Positions 9,283 through 17,343 of a DNA stretch of 64,000 nucleotides are shown in pieces. Source of the stretch: CAVYUC01 sp963783085 (lineage in GTDB: Bacteria; Bacteroidota; Bacteroidia; Bacteroidales; Prolixibacteraceae); NCBI GenBank assembly GCA_963783085.1, contig CAWAMJ010000016.1, forward strand, positions 62,001 to 126,000, given 5' to 3'. Below the pieces are notes generated by a model. That model had not been told where the DNA came from, did not search any database, and worked only from the letters and a program-made list of their open reading frames with translations. Positions within the stretch are counted from its first letter, which is position 1. Every line of letters starts with the position of its first letter. A program made the position numbers and the translations under genes.

Positions 9283-9861
9283 ATGAATTCTGAACCGATA
9301 AAAAATTATTTCCTCGACAAACTGAAAAAACCAGGTTTTGGCGGTTTAAACGGAACAGAATTAGCGTTTCATATTCCGGTACACGTTGATTTCGTGAATG
9401 CTGCAGTCGCTGGTTTTATAATTGAATCCGAAGGTTTAAAAGATTTTAAAGAGGTCGTTTTTAGCGAAGTTGAAAACGATAAATTTCAAATCCACGTAAA
9501 CCATAAACTCATCGATAAGAATATCCGTTGCGGTTTTCATCCGGTAATGTACAACAAGCATTCAGAGCCGCTGCTGGCCATTGAGTTTCTCGATGGAATA
9601 AAATTTTATGAAAAAGCAATTTTAAATGGTTTCGGCGCCTTTAAAAAAGGATGGTCGAAATTGAAGTCAGTTTTTAAAAACGATCCGGATGACAGCGACA
9701 CAAAAAGCTCACTGTGGGAAATTTCAGGGTCGAAAGTGGTGATAAATTTCACCGCTTTGTTGGATAAACAAGATCTCGATTATTTGAATCCAATGATTCA
9801 GTGGGATAATATTTCAACCAGGAATGATTTTTTTATCATTGATTTCAAAATTAAAACGTAA
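9283..9861 (+). CDS. Conserved-looking hypothetical protein A (192 aa)
   Basis: There is no signal peptide, membrane segment or recognised domain. The N-terminal part has ELAFHIPVHVDFVNAAVAGFI (26-46), a beta strand followed by a helix, and the rest alternates strands and helices, ending in a beta hairpin (FFIIDFKIKT). The next gene shows a similar motif, IVGELPVPEDVLNDVIGLI. The 5-base gap and similar style suggest a two-gene unit making cytosolic partners. The 'IPV...hN..V.G.I' pattern recalls lipid-binding TULIP-like domains, but this is a weak impression only. Confidence 0.7.
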   Translation: MNSEPIKNYFLDKLKKPGFGGLNGTELAFHIPVHVDFVNAAVAGFIIESEGLKDFKEVVFSEVENDKFQIHVNHKLIDKNIRCGFHPVMYNKHSEPLLAIEFLDGIKFYEKAILNGFGAFKKGWSKLKSVFKNDPDDSDTKSSLWEISGSKVVINFTALLDKQDLDYLNPMIQWDNISTRNDFFIIDFKIKT

Positions 9862-9866
9862 ATAAA

Positions 9867-10151
9867 ATGAACGAGATACTAAACCGCCTGTCTGAAAATA
9901 ATTTAAACGATTTTAAAGGGCTTTCCATTGTTGGCGAGCTGCCGGTCCCCGAAGATGTATTGAACGATGTTATCGGTTTAATAATGGGAAGTTTTACAAA
10001 TAAACCGGCTTCGAAAACAGAAGGTTCGGTTCATGCCACGGGCGAAAGTCCGGATTTTAGCAAAATCATGAACAGCCTTGATGAGAAGGAAGTGAAAATT
10101 GAGTTTCAGGAAAAACGGGCAGTAGTTAAAGTGAACATCAGAAAATATTAG
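9867..10151 (+). CDS. Hypothetical protein B (94 aa), partner of the preceding gene
   Basis: This small soluble protein begins five bases after the previous stop. Residues 19-39 (LSIVGELPVPEDVLNDVIGLI) resemble the N-terminal motif of the upstream protein. A low-complexity linker (about 45-65) and a C-terminal beta hairpin (VKIEFQEKRAVVKVNIRKY) follow. No known family is recognised. The GNAT gene starts within 10 bases, so all three are probably one operon. Confidence 0.65.
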   Translation: MNEILNRLSENNLNDFKGLSIVGELPVPEDVLNDVIGLIMGSFTNKPASKTEGSVHATGESPDFSKIMNSLDEKEVKIEFQEKRAVVKVNIRKY

Positions 10152-10160
10152 AATCGTTTG

Positions 10161-11006
10161 GTGAAAATTCGAAGTTTAGAAGTTGCAGATGTCAAGCAAG
10201 CTATGCATTTGGTGTTATCGGAAGGATGGAACCAAACGTTGCAGGACTGGAAGTTTATGATTCAAAACTCACCTGACATTTGCCTGGCAGCCGAAGTTGA
10301 TAATATGGTTGTTGGAACATCCACTGCGGTGATTTATTCCGGCGAATTAGCCTGGATTGGAATGGTGCTGGTGGATAAAAATTACCGCGGGAAAGGAATC
10401 AGTAAAAAACTATTGGAGCGGTTATTCAAAGAAACAGATAGTTATCCCGGCATAAAGTTGGATGCAACGCCTGCTGGCCGTCCTGTTTATCAGAAGTTTG
10501 GCTTTGCAGACGAATGTCAGTTGGTTCGAATGGTTAACTTTTCGGTTCAATCGTTGCAGAAGGAAGAAAATGCAGAAGTGCAAAGAATCCGGCAAACGGA
10601 TATTTCTTCTGTAACAGAGTTCGATCGACATGTTTTTGGCACCGGAAGGGAAAATTTGATACGGTTTTTGTTCAACAATTCCGAGGAAACTGCGTGGATG
10701 ATAAAAACGGGACATCGCTTGAATGGTTTTCTTCTTGGACGCAAAGGAAATAAATATTTTCAGGTGGGGCCGGTTGCTGCAGAAACGGATGAACATGCTA
10801 TTGCTTTGATGCAAAACTCACTGCAGCAACTGAGCCGGCAAGCCGTGGTTGTGGATGTGCCGGTAGGGCAAATCCGGCTTATTGAGTGGCTGATAGCTAC
10901 CGGCTTCACAAAGCAACGTATTTTTACCAGAATGTACCGCCACAAAAATTTGTTCCCGGGCAAAAAGCATTTGCAGTATTTGATTGCTGGTCCTGAATTT
11001 GGGTAG
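10161..11006 (+). CDS. GNAT family N-acetyltransferase with tandem acetyltransferase-type domains
   Basis: The start is GTG at 10161 (a TTG sits just before it) and the product has 281 residues. The first domain (about 1-135) is a classic GNAT fold with the acetyl-CoA loop motif NYRGKGISKKLLERL. The second half (about 140-270) resembles the C-terminal YitH-like acetyltransferase domain, including FLLGRKGNKYFQVGPV and QPL-like helix segments. The family acetylates small molecules or protein amines; the substrate cannot be read from the sequence. It is the third gene of the run with proteins A and B. Confidence 0.85.
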   Translation: MKIRSLEVADVKQAMHLVLSEGWNQTLQDWKFMIQNSPDICLAAEVDNMVVGTSTAVIYSGELAWIGMVLVDKNYRGKGISKKLLERLFKETDSYPGIKLDATPAGRPVYQKFGFADECQLVRMVNFSVQSLQKEENAEVQRIRQTDISSVTEFDRHVFGTGRENLIRFLFNNSEETAWMIKTGHRLNGFLLGRKGNKYFQVGPVAAETDEHAIALMQNSLQQLSRQAVVVDVPVGQIRLIEWLIATGFTKQRIFTRMYRHKNLFPGKKHLQYLIAGPEFG

Positions 11007-11046
11007 CCAGTTGTAAATCTCTGTAAATGAAGGTTAAGTAAAATTA

Positions 11047-11079
11047 AAAAGGGAACAACTTTTTACGTTATTCCCTTTT
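11047..11079 (-). terminator. Rho-independent terminator of the tRNA unit
   Basis: AAAAGGGAA (11047-11055) and TTCCCTTTT (11071-11079) form a 9-bp perfect stem with a 15-base loop just past the tRNA-Tyr 3' end. The minus strand continues into a T-rich tail. It could also stop plus-strand transcription from the GNAT operon. Confidence 0.75.
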
Positions 11080-11080
11080 G

Positions 11081-11162
11081 TGGGGAGAGCAGGATTCGAA
11101 CCTACGAAGGCTTTGCCAACAGATTTACAGTCTGCCCCGTTTGACCGCTTCGGTATCTCCCC
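11081..11162 (-). tRNA. tRNA-Tyr (anticodon GTA)
   Basis: The minus strand folds as a class II tRNA of 82 bases. The acceptor is GGGGAGA/TCTCCCC with discriminator A, the anticodon loop is CTGTAAA, the long variable arm is typical of bacterial tRNA-Tyr, and the T-loop is GGTTCGAATCC. CCA is not encoded. It follows tRNA-Thr by nine bases. Confidence 0.96.
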
Positions 11163-11171
11163 GAAAAATTG

Positions 11172-11245
11172 AGCCGAATCTCAGATTCGAACTGAGGACC
11201 CCGAGATTACAAATCACGTGCTCTGGCCAACTGAGCTAATTCGGC
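11172..11245 (-). tRNA. tRNA-Thr (anticodon TGT)
   Basis: This is a 74-base cloverleaf with acceptor GCCGAAT/ATTCGGC, D-arm GCTC/GAGC, anticodon loop TTTGTAA and T-arm CTCAG/CTGAG. The middle pair of the anticodon stem (CGTGA/TCTCG) is a U-U mismatch. CCA is not encoded. It is transcribed first in the Thr-Tyr unit. Confidence 0.96.
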
Positions 11246-11311
11246 ATTTTATTTCAATTTTTTCACCTGAATGTTGTTCAGGAACGCGTTCTGTTTTTGA
11301 ATTCAGCGGCG

Positions 11312-11343
11312 CAAAGTAAAGAATTAATTTTTTATTCTGCAAA
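11312..11343 (-). promoter_or_regulatory. Bacteroidota-type promoter for the tRNA-Thr/Tyr unit
   Basis: On the minus strand, TTTG (11340-11343) is 20 bases from TTACTTTG (11312-11319), one mismatch from TAnnTTTG. It lies 66 bases upstream of tRNA-Thr and inside the region just past the 4.5S RNA tail. Confidence 0.65.
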
Positions 11344-11388
11344 AACTTTTTTTCAAACTTCCTCAAACCGCAAATTTTCAAAAAAAGT

Positions 11389-11485
11389 GGGTAAGCTACC
11401 TGTGTCGCACCGCTACAACCGCCTACCCTTGCTGCCTTCCGACCCTGGGGGAATTCAGCAGGAGCTGGTCGCACAGGACTTACCC
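11389..11485 (-). ncRNA. ffs: Signal recognition particle 4.5S RNA
   Basis: The minus strand carries the conserved SRP domain IV core, GGGTCGGAAGGCAGCAAGGG. The ends pair (GGGTAAG with CTTACCC, CCTGTG with CACAGG), giving a 97-base hairpin RNA. The RNA binds Ffh and helps target nascent membrane proteins to SecYEG. A run of T directly after the closing stem on the minus strand acts as the terminator. Confidence 0.95.
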
Positions 11486-11490
11486 GGCTG

Positions 11491-11521
11491 CAAAAGTAGA
11501 AAATTTTGATTGACCAGCAAA
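11491..11521 (-). promoter_or_regulatory. Promoter of the 4.5S RNA gene
   Basis: On the minus strand, TTTG (11518-11521), a 19-base spacer and TACTTTTG (11491-11498) match the Bacteroidota sigma consensus exactly. The RNA starts about six bases downstream. Confidence 0.85.
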
Positions 11522-11631
11522 TCAGATTGTAAATTTTAAGCTGAATTTTTCAATGCGGCGCCTTCCTGAATTATAATGCAGGGATAACCAGAAGTTTATG
11601 CTAAATTTGCGGCCAACTTATTAATCCCGTA

Positions 11632-11664
11632 TTTGCAAAACCGATGAAAATAAACCTATATTTG
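11632..11664 (+). promoter_or_regulatory. Promoter of the DUF4199/GT2 operon
   Basis: TTTG (11632-11635), a 21-base spacer and TATATTTG (11657-11664) match the Bacteroidota consensus, 31 bases before the ATG at 11695. A second TAAATTTG lies at 11602-11609. Confidence 0.75.
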
Positions 11665-11694
11665 TTTAAGCTTTACCTATAAAATCAATTTATT

Positions 11695-12222
11695 ATGGAA
11701 CAAAAATCTTCTTTAATCTGGAAATCCTCGTTAACCTACGGAATTTACCTTGGGATTGTTTTAATTCTCATTTCTGTGGTTTACTATGTCACAGGAAACA
11801 TGTTTAACCAGTCATCGCAATGGATTGGTTATGTTGTAATGATTGCGGGTATTGTATTGGCACAGCTTGCATACAGGAGGTCGCTCGGCGGCACGATGAT
11901 GTACGGGCAGGCGCTTGGCATGGGCGTGCTTACCATGCTGTTTGCTTCCGTTTTATCCGGAATTTATACTTATTTGCTGTATGCGGTAATTGATCCTTCG
12001 CTGCAGGAAAAAATGAGAATATTTACCGAGGAACAAATTGTAAAACAGGGTCGGGTTCCTGAAGATCAGATAGATGCAGCCGTTAATATGGCCGCGCGCA
12101 TGCAGAGCCCCGTAATGATGTTGATAATTGCAATTGTTGGCGGAACATTAATTGGTTTAATTATTTCATTAATAACTTCTATTTTTACGCAGAAAAAACC
12201 ATCAGAACCGGTGGTCGAATAA
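11695..12222 (+). CDS. DUF4199 membrane protein
   Basis: This 175-residue protein has four predicted membrane segments: about 15-35, 42-60, 78-102 and 140-163. The GxxMxYGQALGMGVL stretch before the third segment is typical of DUF4199 proteins in Bacteroidota. The function of the family is unknown. The gene sits 10 bases upstream of a dolichyl-phosphate mannosyltransferase-like GT2 gene, the usual neighbour in this phylum, which points to a shared membrane glycan or lipid step (inference). Confidence 0.85.
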   Translation: MEQKSSLIWKSSLTYGIYLGIVLILISVVYYVTGNMFNQSSQWIGYVVMIAGIVLAQLAYRRSLGGTMMYGQALGMGVLTMLFASVLSGIYTYLLYAVIDPSLQEKMRIFTEEQIVKQGRVPEDQIDAAVNMAARMQSPVMMLIIAIVGGTLIGLIISLITSIFTQKKPSEPVVE

Positions 12223-12232
12223 ACTGAAAAGA

Positions 12233-13189
12233 ATGAATATTTCCGTAGTTGTGCCTGTTTTTAATGAGGAGGAATCGCTCCCGGAGCTGGCGGAGTGGAT
12301 AAAGAAAGTAATGGAAGAAAACAATTTCACCTACGAAATTGTGATGGTCGATGATGGTAGTAAAGATAAATCGTGGCAGGTAATTGAAAAACTGCAGCAG
12401 GAAAATCAAAATTTAAAAGGCATAAAATTCAGGCGTAACTACGGAAAATCTGCAGCGTTATTCTGTGGTTTCGATGTGGTTCAGGGCGACGTGGTTATTA
12501 CCATGGATGCCGATTTGCAGGACAGCCCTGATGAAATCCCCGGGCTTTACAAAATGATTACGGAAGACGGGTATGATCTCGTTTCGGGTTGGAAGAAAAA
12601 GCGCCGCGACCCGGTACTTACCAAAAATATTCCCAGCAAATTTTATAACTGGACAGTCAGGCGAATTACCGGAATTAAACTTCACGACATGAATTGCGGT
12701 TTAAAAGCTTATCGCAAAAATGTGGTGAAGAGCATTGAGGTTTACGGTGAAATGCACCGGTATATTCCGGTTCTGGCAAAATGGGCGGGTTATACCCGCA
12801 TCGGCGAAAAGGTGGTGGTACATAGCGAGCGGAAATACGGCGCAACCAAATTCGGTATGGAACGGTTCATTCGCGGTCCGCTTGATTTGCTCTCGGTAAC
12901 TTTTATATCCAGGTTTGTAAAACGCCCGATGCATTTTTTTGGAGTTCTTGGAATTTTGATGATTATCATTGGTATTTCAGCGGCAATTTGGCTGGGGGTT
13001 CAAAAAATTATACAACTTCATAATGGAATTGTGGGAAACCTGATAACTGACAGCCCCTATTTTTACATCGCCCTCACATCTATGATAATCGGGGCGCAGT
13101 TTTTTCTGGCTGGTTTTCTGGGCGAGTTAATTTCGCGCAGTTCCACCGATAGAAATAAATACCAGATCGACAAAACAACATTCCTTTAA
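12233..13189 (+). CDS. GT2 glycosyltransferase, polyprenyl-phosphate sugar transferase type (DPM1/GtrB-like)
   Basis: The 318-residue protein has an N-terminal GT-A domain with VVVPVFNEEESLPEL, MVDDGSKDKSW and the metal-binding DADLQDSPDE motif. Two C-terminal membrane helices follow (about 230-255 and 275-300). The family moves a sugar from a nucleotide donor to a polyprenyl phosphate at the inner-membrane face. The downstream six-TM protein starts 15 bases later, and together with DUF4199 the three genes look like an operon. The sugar and the final acceptor cannot be read from the sequence. Confidence 0.92.
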   Translation: MNISVVVPVFNEEESLPELAEWIKKVMEENNFTYEIVMVDDGSKDKSWQVIEKLQQENQNLKGIKFRRNYGKSAALFCGFDVVQGDVVITMDADLQDSPDEIPGLYKMITEDGYDLVSGWKKKRRDPVLTKNIPSKFYNWTVRRITGIKLHDMNCGLKAYRKNVVKSIEVYGEMHRYIPVLAKWAGYTRIGEKVVVHSERKYGATKFGMERFIRGPLDLLSVTFISRFVKRPMHFFGVLGILMIIIGISAAIWLGVQKIIQLHNGIVGNLITDSPYFYIALTSMIIGAQFFLAGFLGELISRSSTDRNKYQIDKTTFL

Positions 13190-13204
13190 ACGAACCTCTT
13201 TTTT

Positions 13205-14038
13205 ATGCCACACAAAGAAATCCAATTCAGAAAAAAAAGAGAATTAGGCGAGATTTTTTCCGATTCGTTTGATTTTTTGCGGTCTGAAATCAATCCTGTT
13301 TTTAAACTCATTGTTCCCTACGTTCTTCCGTTTGTACTGGTTTATGCGGTATTGGTGGTTTATTTTCAGATGAAAATGATGAAAATTGTTGATTTTGTAC
13401 AACTGGAAGAGATGCTAAAAAATGGAAATTCATTGTACCTAAATGTTTTTCTCGTCACGTTGTTTGGGGTTTTTGTCCAGTCGCTGTTAGCTGGTACTTA
13501 TTATACTTACATCGATTTTTATATTCGCAAGGGGAGAGGGAATTTTACTGCTGACGAAATTCAACCCGAACTGTTTAAGAATACGCTGCTGGCGCTCGCA
13601 GCAAATCTGATACTTTTTGCACTGGCGCTTTTGGGCGTGATTTTGTGCATTTTGCCCGGCATTTATTTTGCAAATTCCCTTTCAATTGTTGTTTTTACGC
13701 AGCTTTTCGAGAAGAAAGGACTGGCGAATACATTTTCGCGTTCATGGCGGCTGGTTCATTCACAGTGGTGGAATACTTTTCTAATCAATCTCGTAGGTGT
13801 GATACTTATATACGCCGTTGGATTTGTATTATCGCTTCCCTCGGTATTTGCCGGAATAACTTCTACTATTTTTGCCGGACAGAATGCTGCTCCGGTGGAA
13901 TATCCACTGTGGTACTGGCTGTTGAACGGACTTTCGATAGTTATTTCTTCGTTGTTTTGGATGGTCCCTTATACATTTCTGGCTTTTCAGTATTTTAATC
14001 TTCACATCAGCACTGCGTCACCTGTTCAGGAACCTTAG
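13205..14038 (+). CDS. Polytopic membrane protein of unknown function
   Basis: This 277-residue protein has about six hydrophobic segments, starting after a charged N-terminus (FRKKRELGEIFSDSFDFL). The motif FSRSWRLVHSQWWNTFLINL lies between the fourth and fifth segments. That pattern is seen in proteins related to the membrane region of glycerophosphodiester phosphodiesterases and other DUF-type membrane proteins. No catalytic domain is present. It is the last gene of the DUF4199/GT2 unit and overlaps the convergent oxidoreductase gene by four bases. Confidence 0.7.
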   Translation: MPHKEIQFRKKRELGEIFSDSFDFLRSEINPVFKLIVPYVLPFVLVYAVLVVYFQMKMMKIVDFVQLEEMLKNGNSLYLNVFLVTLFGVFVQSLLAGTYYTYIDFYIRKGRGNFTADEIQPELFKNTLLALAANLILFALALLGVILCILPGIYFANSLSIVVFTQLFEKKGLANTFSRSWRLVHSQWWNTFLINLVGVILIYAVGFVLSLPSVFAGITSTIFAGQNAAPVEYPLWYWLLNGLSIVISSLFWMVPYTFLAFQYFNLHISTASPVQEP

Positions 14039-14991
14039 CCGAAAGTGTATTTTGAATTGGCTTTAATTTCCTGTTTTGCTTTCCTGTAACCGGAAATCAG
14101 CTGTTCCATAATTTCGCTGACCGGCAAAATTTCATGTATTTGTGCTGAAACCTGTCCAATTTCAAGTTCACCTTCATCTGTGTCACCTTCGAACATACCG
14201 GTTTTTGCCTTGCCCCTCCCCAGTATTTTTATTAAATCTTCGGTAGTGGCTCCTGTATTTTCCGCTTCTTCAACCTGTTCGAAAAAAGCGTTTTTGATTA
14301 GCCGGACCGGAGCCAGTTGTTTTAAAACCAGCTTCGTACTTCCTTCTCCAAGTTGCGTGACTATTTTCTTGAAATTGGTATGTCCGGATGACTCTTCCGA
14401 AATCGCAAATCGCGAACCAATCTGAACGCCGTCTGCGCCAATAACCATCGCTGCCAGCATTGCTTCGCCGGTTGCTATTCCGCCGGCAGCAAGCAGCGGG
14501 AGTTTCGTTGCTTTTCGAACCGCCGGGATCAGGGCCAGTGAAGTAGTTTCTTCCCTTCCGTTGTGCCCGCCGGCTTCAAACCCTTCGGCAACAATAGCAT
14601 CAACACCGGCTGCTTCCGATTTTTGGGCAAACAGGGAACTGGAAACAACATGCGCAACTTTAATTCCATGCTCCTTTAACCAGCCTGTCCATTTCTTCGG
14701 ACTTCCAGCCGATGTGAAAACAATCGGAACTTTATTTTTTACGATGATTTCCATTATTTTATCGATTTCAGGATATAGCAGCGGCACATTTACACCGAAA
14801 GGTTTGTCCGTTGCTTTTTTCGTTTTTAAAATATGTTTTTCCAGTGTTTCAGGATGCATCGATCCGGAACCGATCAATCCCAAACCACCGCAGTTGCTGA
14901 CTGCCGAAGCAAGTTCCCATCCTGAACACCAAACCATGCCGGCCTGAATAACAGGATATTTAATGTTGAATAACTCACATATTCTATTCAT
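14035..14991 (-). CDS. Nitronate monooxygenase / FabK-like FMN-dependent oxidoreductase
   Basis: The ATG at 14991 is chosen over an upstream TTG, giving 318 residues. The TIM barrel shows PVIQAGMVWCSG at the N-terminus, GGLGLIGSGSM, an EGFEAGGHNGR segment with the FMN-side glycine-rich loop and catalytic-region His, LAAGGIATG, and GADGVQIGSRF for phosphate binding. The family includes nitronate monooxygenases, which oxidise alkyl nitronates, and FabK-type enoyl-ACP reductases. Sequence alone does not separate the two here. It is 32 bases after cdaA on the same strand and may be the last gene of the folP-cdaA unit. Confidence 0.88.
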   Translation of the reverse strand: MNRICELFNIKYPVIQAGMVWCSGWELASAVSNCGGLGLIGSGSMHPETLEKHILKTKKATDKPFGVNVPLLYPEIDKIMEIIVKNKVPIVFTSAGSPKKWTGWLKEHGIKVAHVVSSSLFAQKSEAAGVDAIVAEGFEAGGHNGREETTSLALIPAVRKATKLPLLAAGGIATGEAMLAAMVIGADGVQIGSRFAISEESSGHTNFKKIVTQLGEGSTKLVLKQLAPVRLIKNAFFEQVEEAENTGATTEDLIKILGRGKAKTGMFEGDTDEGELEIGQVSAQIHEILPVSEIMEQLISGYRKAKQEIKANSKYTFG

Positions 14992-15023
14992 GGGTTTTAA
15001 CAAATTCAAAAAGTAATTTTTAA

Positions 15024-15809
15024 TTAATTGGGGCTGAAAATATTTTCTTCGAGAAGCGAAGTTAAAACTTCCCTCGAAAGCCGGCGTTTAATTTCACCAT
15101 CTTTTACAAATGAAATGGAACCTCTTTCTTCAGAAACGACAATTGTAATGGCATCCGTATTTTCTGTGATACCAATCGCTGCCCGATGACGCAAACCGAG
15201 GCTTTTATCAACTTCGCGCTGGGTTAAAGGTAAAATACAACCGGCAGCAGCAATTTCGTTCGCTTTTATAATAACCGCACCGTCGTGCAGCGGCGAGTTT
15301 TTAAAAAAAATGGTTCGAATGAGGGAAGACGAGATAACAGCGTTCAGCTTTTCGCCGGTATTAATTTGTTCGTTTAATTCTGAAGTCCCGGCAATTACAA
15401 TCAACGCGCCTGTTTTCGATTTCGACATGGAAACGCACGCATCCACCAAAGTTTCGATTTGCGGATTATTAATGTTTCTTCCTTTATGGGTGCCGAACAA
15501 TTTATCAATGGATAACACACGGTTTACGTTGTAGTTGGTGCCAATAAAAACCAGAAACTTTCTGATTTCCGGATGGAAAACAACGATTAGCGCCAAAACT
15601 CCAACGCCAATGAACTGGCCCATGATCGAACCCAACAGGTTCATGTTTAACGCACGCACAACCAGCCACAGCAGGTACAGCGAAAAAAGCCCGATGACAA
15701 TATTGAAGGCAACCGTTCCTTTTATTAAACGGTACAACTGGTAGAGCAAAACTGCCACCGAAAAAATGTCAAGAATATCCAGAAAACGTATGGTGATAAA
15801 TAAGGGCAT
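15024..15809 (-). CDS. cdaA: Diadenylate cyclase CdaA
   Basis: The 261-residue protein makes cyclic di-AMP from two ATP. Three membrane helices occupy about 10-30, 33-52 and 60-80. The DAC domain follows, with the catalytic DGA motif at 176-178 (LHDGAVI) and the ATP-binding RHR motif at 207-209 (GLRHRAA). Both motifs are intact, so it should be active. The start codon overlaps the folP stop by one base, which implies translational coupling. The folP-cdaA order is common in Bacteroidota. The product normally controls osmolyte and potassium transport and envelope homeostasis. No phosphodiesterase gene is nearby. Confidence 0.95.
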   Translation of the reverse strand: MPLFITIRFLDILDIFSVAVLLYQLYRLIKGTVAFNIVIGLFSLYLLWLVVRALNMNLLGSIMGQFIGVGVLALIVVFHPEIRKFLVFIGTNYNVNRVLSIDKLFGTHKGRNINNPQIETLVDACVSMSKSKTGALIVIAGTSELNEQINTGEKLNAVISSSLIRTIFFKNSPLHDGAVIIKANEIAAAGCILPLTQREVDKSLGLRHRAAIGITENTDAITIVVSEERGSISFVKDGEIKRRLSREVLTSLLEENIFSPN

Positions 15810-16687
15810 TATTTTGTCATCGTTTTTAACTCTTCATAAATTTTAATTGCTTCAACCGCTTCTTTTACGTCATGTACGCGCAGAATGTCGCTTCCACCAA
15901 GCAATGCCAGCGTGTTTACCACCGATGTGCCGTTGAGCGCATTTTCAGGGTTTACTCCCAATGTTTTGCAAACGATTGACTTCCGGCTCAACCCAACCAT
16001 CAGCGGAAGTTGAAAAACTTTAAAAGAATCAAGCCGGTTAAGAATTTCGTAATTATGTTGCTGGTTTTTTCCGAAACCAAATCCCGGGTCGATGATTACA
16101 TCGGGCACACCAAACTTGGTCAATTGTTTCACTTTATCGCTAAAATACGATGAAACTTCTTTTACCACATCGCTGTATTGCGGGTTTTCCTGCATGGAGT
16201 GCGGCGTTCCCTGGATATGGCTAAGAATATAGGGGGCTTTCATTTTGCCTACGGTTTCAAACATTTTCGAATCGAGTGAGCCGCCCGAAATGTCATTCAC
16301 GATTATCGGCCCAATTTCGTCGATTATGCGAACTGCCACCCACGAACGAAACGTGTCGACTGAAAGAGGCAGTTTCGGGAAATTTTTGCGAATTGCCTGA
16401 ACCGCCGGGAGTAATCTTTCCAGTTCAACTTTTGTGGAAACCATTTCAGCCCCGGGCCGGGTGGAAACGCCGCCTATGTCTATGATTGCCGCGCCGTCGG
16501 CAACCATTTTTTCCACCAGTGAAAGCATCACTTTTTCATCATTCAGTTTTCCCCCGTCGTAAAATGAATCGGGTGTGACATTAACAACTCCCATAACAAC
16601 AGGATGGGACAAGTCGATAAGTTCGCCTCCCAGATTTATTGTGTTTTTTCGTTTGAGGAACCTCCCGGCCGACGGGGTAATCAACAT
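15809..16687 (-). CDS. folP: Dihydropteroate synthase
   Basis: This 292-residue folate enzyme condenses 4-aminobenzoate with hydroxymethyl-dihydropterin diphosphate. It is a full-length TIM barrel with GVVNVTPDSFYDGG, DIGGVSTRPGA (pterin and sulfonamide site loops), DISGG, DPGFGFGK, GLSRKS and LRVHDV. It is the first gene of a unit with cdaA. A TACATTTG -7-like element lies at 16725-16732 on the minus strand, with CAAA (TTTG) about 22 bases upstream at 16755-16758, in the gap shared with the divergent DUF1599 gene. Confidence 0.95.
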   Translation of the reverse strand: MLITPSAGRFLKRKNTINLGGELIDLSHPVVMGVVNVTPDSFYDGGKLNDEKVMLSLVEKMVADGAAIIDIGGVSTRPGAEMVSTKVELERLLPAVQAIRKNFPKLPLSVDTFRSWVAVRIIDEIGPIIVNDISGGSLDSKMFETVGKMKAPYILSHIQGTPHSMQENPQYSDVVKEVSSYFSDKVKQLTKFGVPDVIIDPGFGFGKNQQHNYEILNRLDSFKVFQLPLMVGLSRKSIVCKTLGVNPENALNGTSVVNTLALLGGSDILRVHDVKEAVEAIKIYEELKTMTK

Positions 16688-16790
16688 AAGGCAAATGTTT
16701 TATGGTTATCTAACAGAGCAGTTACAAATGTATAACAAAACCCTTCAAATTCCTCAAATTTTAATATTTTTATGGCTTATTTAAAATTGA

Positions 16791-17336
16791 ATGAACGATA
16801 CAAATCAACAGTACGACCAGGTGATAGAAGTATGCCGGAATATATTCGAGAAAAAGATGGAAGATTACGGCACCGCGTGGAGAATATTAAGGCCAATATC
16901 GCTAACCGACCAGATTTACATAAAAGCCCGGAGAATCAGAAGTATCGAAGAAAAAGGAATTTCAAAAGTGAACGAAGGAACCCGGGCTGAATTCATCGGG
17001 ATTATTAATTACGCTATCATGGGATTGATTCAGCTCGAATTAGGGTCTTCTGAAAAGGAACTGGGCCGAAGCGAAACACTGGAATTATACCTGAACAATT
17101 TTCAGAAAGCTAAAAAATTAATGATGGATAAAAATCACGATTACGGGGAAGCCTGGCGAAATATGCGGATTAGCTCTTACACCGATCTGATTTTAATGAA
17201 ACTAAAACGTACCAAGCAAATAGAAGATAATCAGGGGAAAACGGTCATTTCGGAAGGCATTGATGCGAATTATCTCGACATGATCAACTATTCGGTTTTT
17301 GCCCTAATAAAAATTGACTTTGAAGAACAGAACTAA
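16791..17336 (+). CDS. DUF1599 protein with two tandem repeats
   Basis: The 181-residue protein contains two copies of the DUF1599 unit. The first has MEDYGTAWRILR, a helix and FIGIINYAIMGLIQLEL; the second has NHDYGEAWRNMR and YLDMINYSVFALIKIDF. Both keep the DYG-AWR core and the 'hINYhhhhLI' helix. The family has been linked bioinformatically to nucleotide modification, without firm biochemistry. The gene runs straight into the DoxX-type gene and tpiA, an order I recall as common in Bacteroidales-like genomes. Confidence 0.88.
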   Translation: MNDTNQQYDQVIEVCRNIFEKKMEDYGTAWRILRPISLTDQIYIKARRIRSIEEKGISKVNEGTRAEFIGIINYAIMGLIQLELGSSEKELGRSETLELYLNNFQKAKKLMMDKNHDYGEAWRNMRISSYTDLILMKLKRTKQIEDNQGKTVISEGIDANYLDMINYSVFALIKIDFEEQN

Positions 17337-17343
17337 CAATACT

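Noticed and set aside
11172..11245. U-U mismatch in the tRNA-Thr anticodon stem as a sign of a defective tRNA
   Set aside because: All other arms pair fully and similar mismatches occur in bacterial tRNAs, so the gene is treated as functional.
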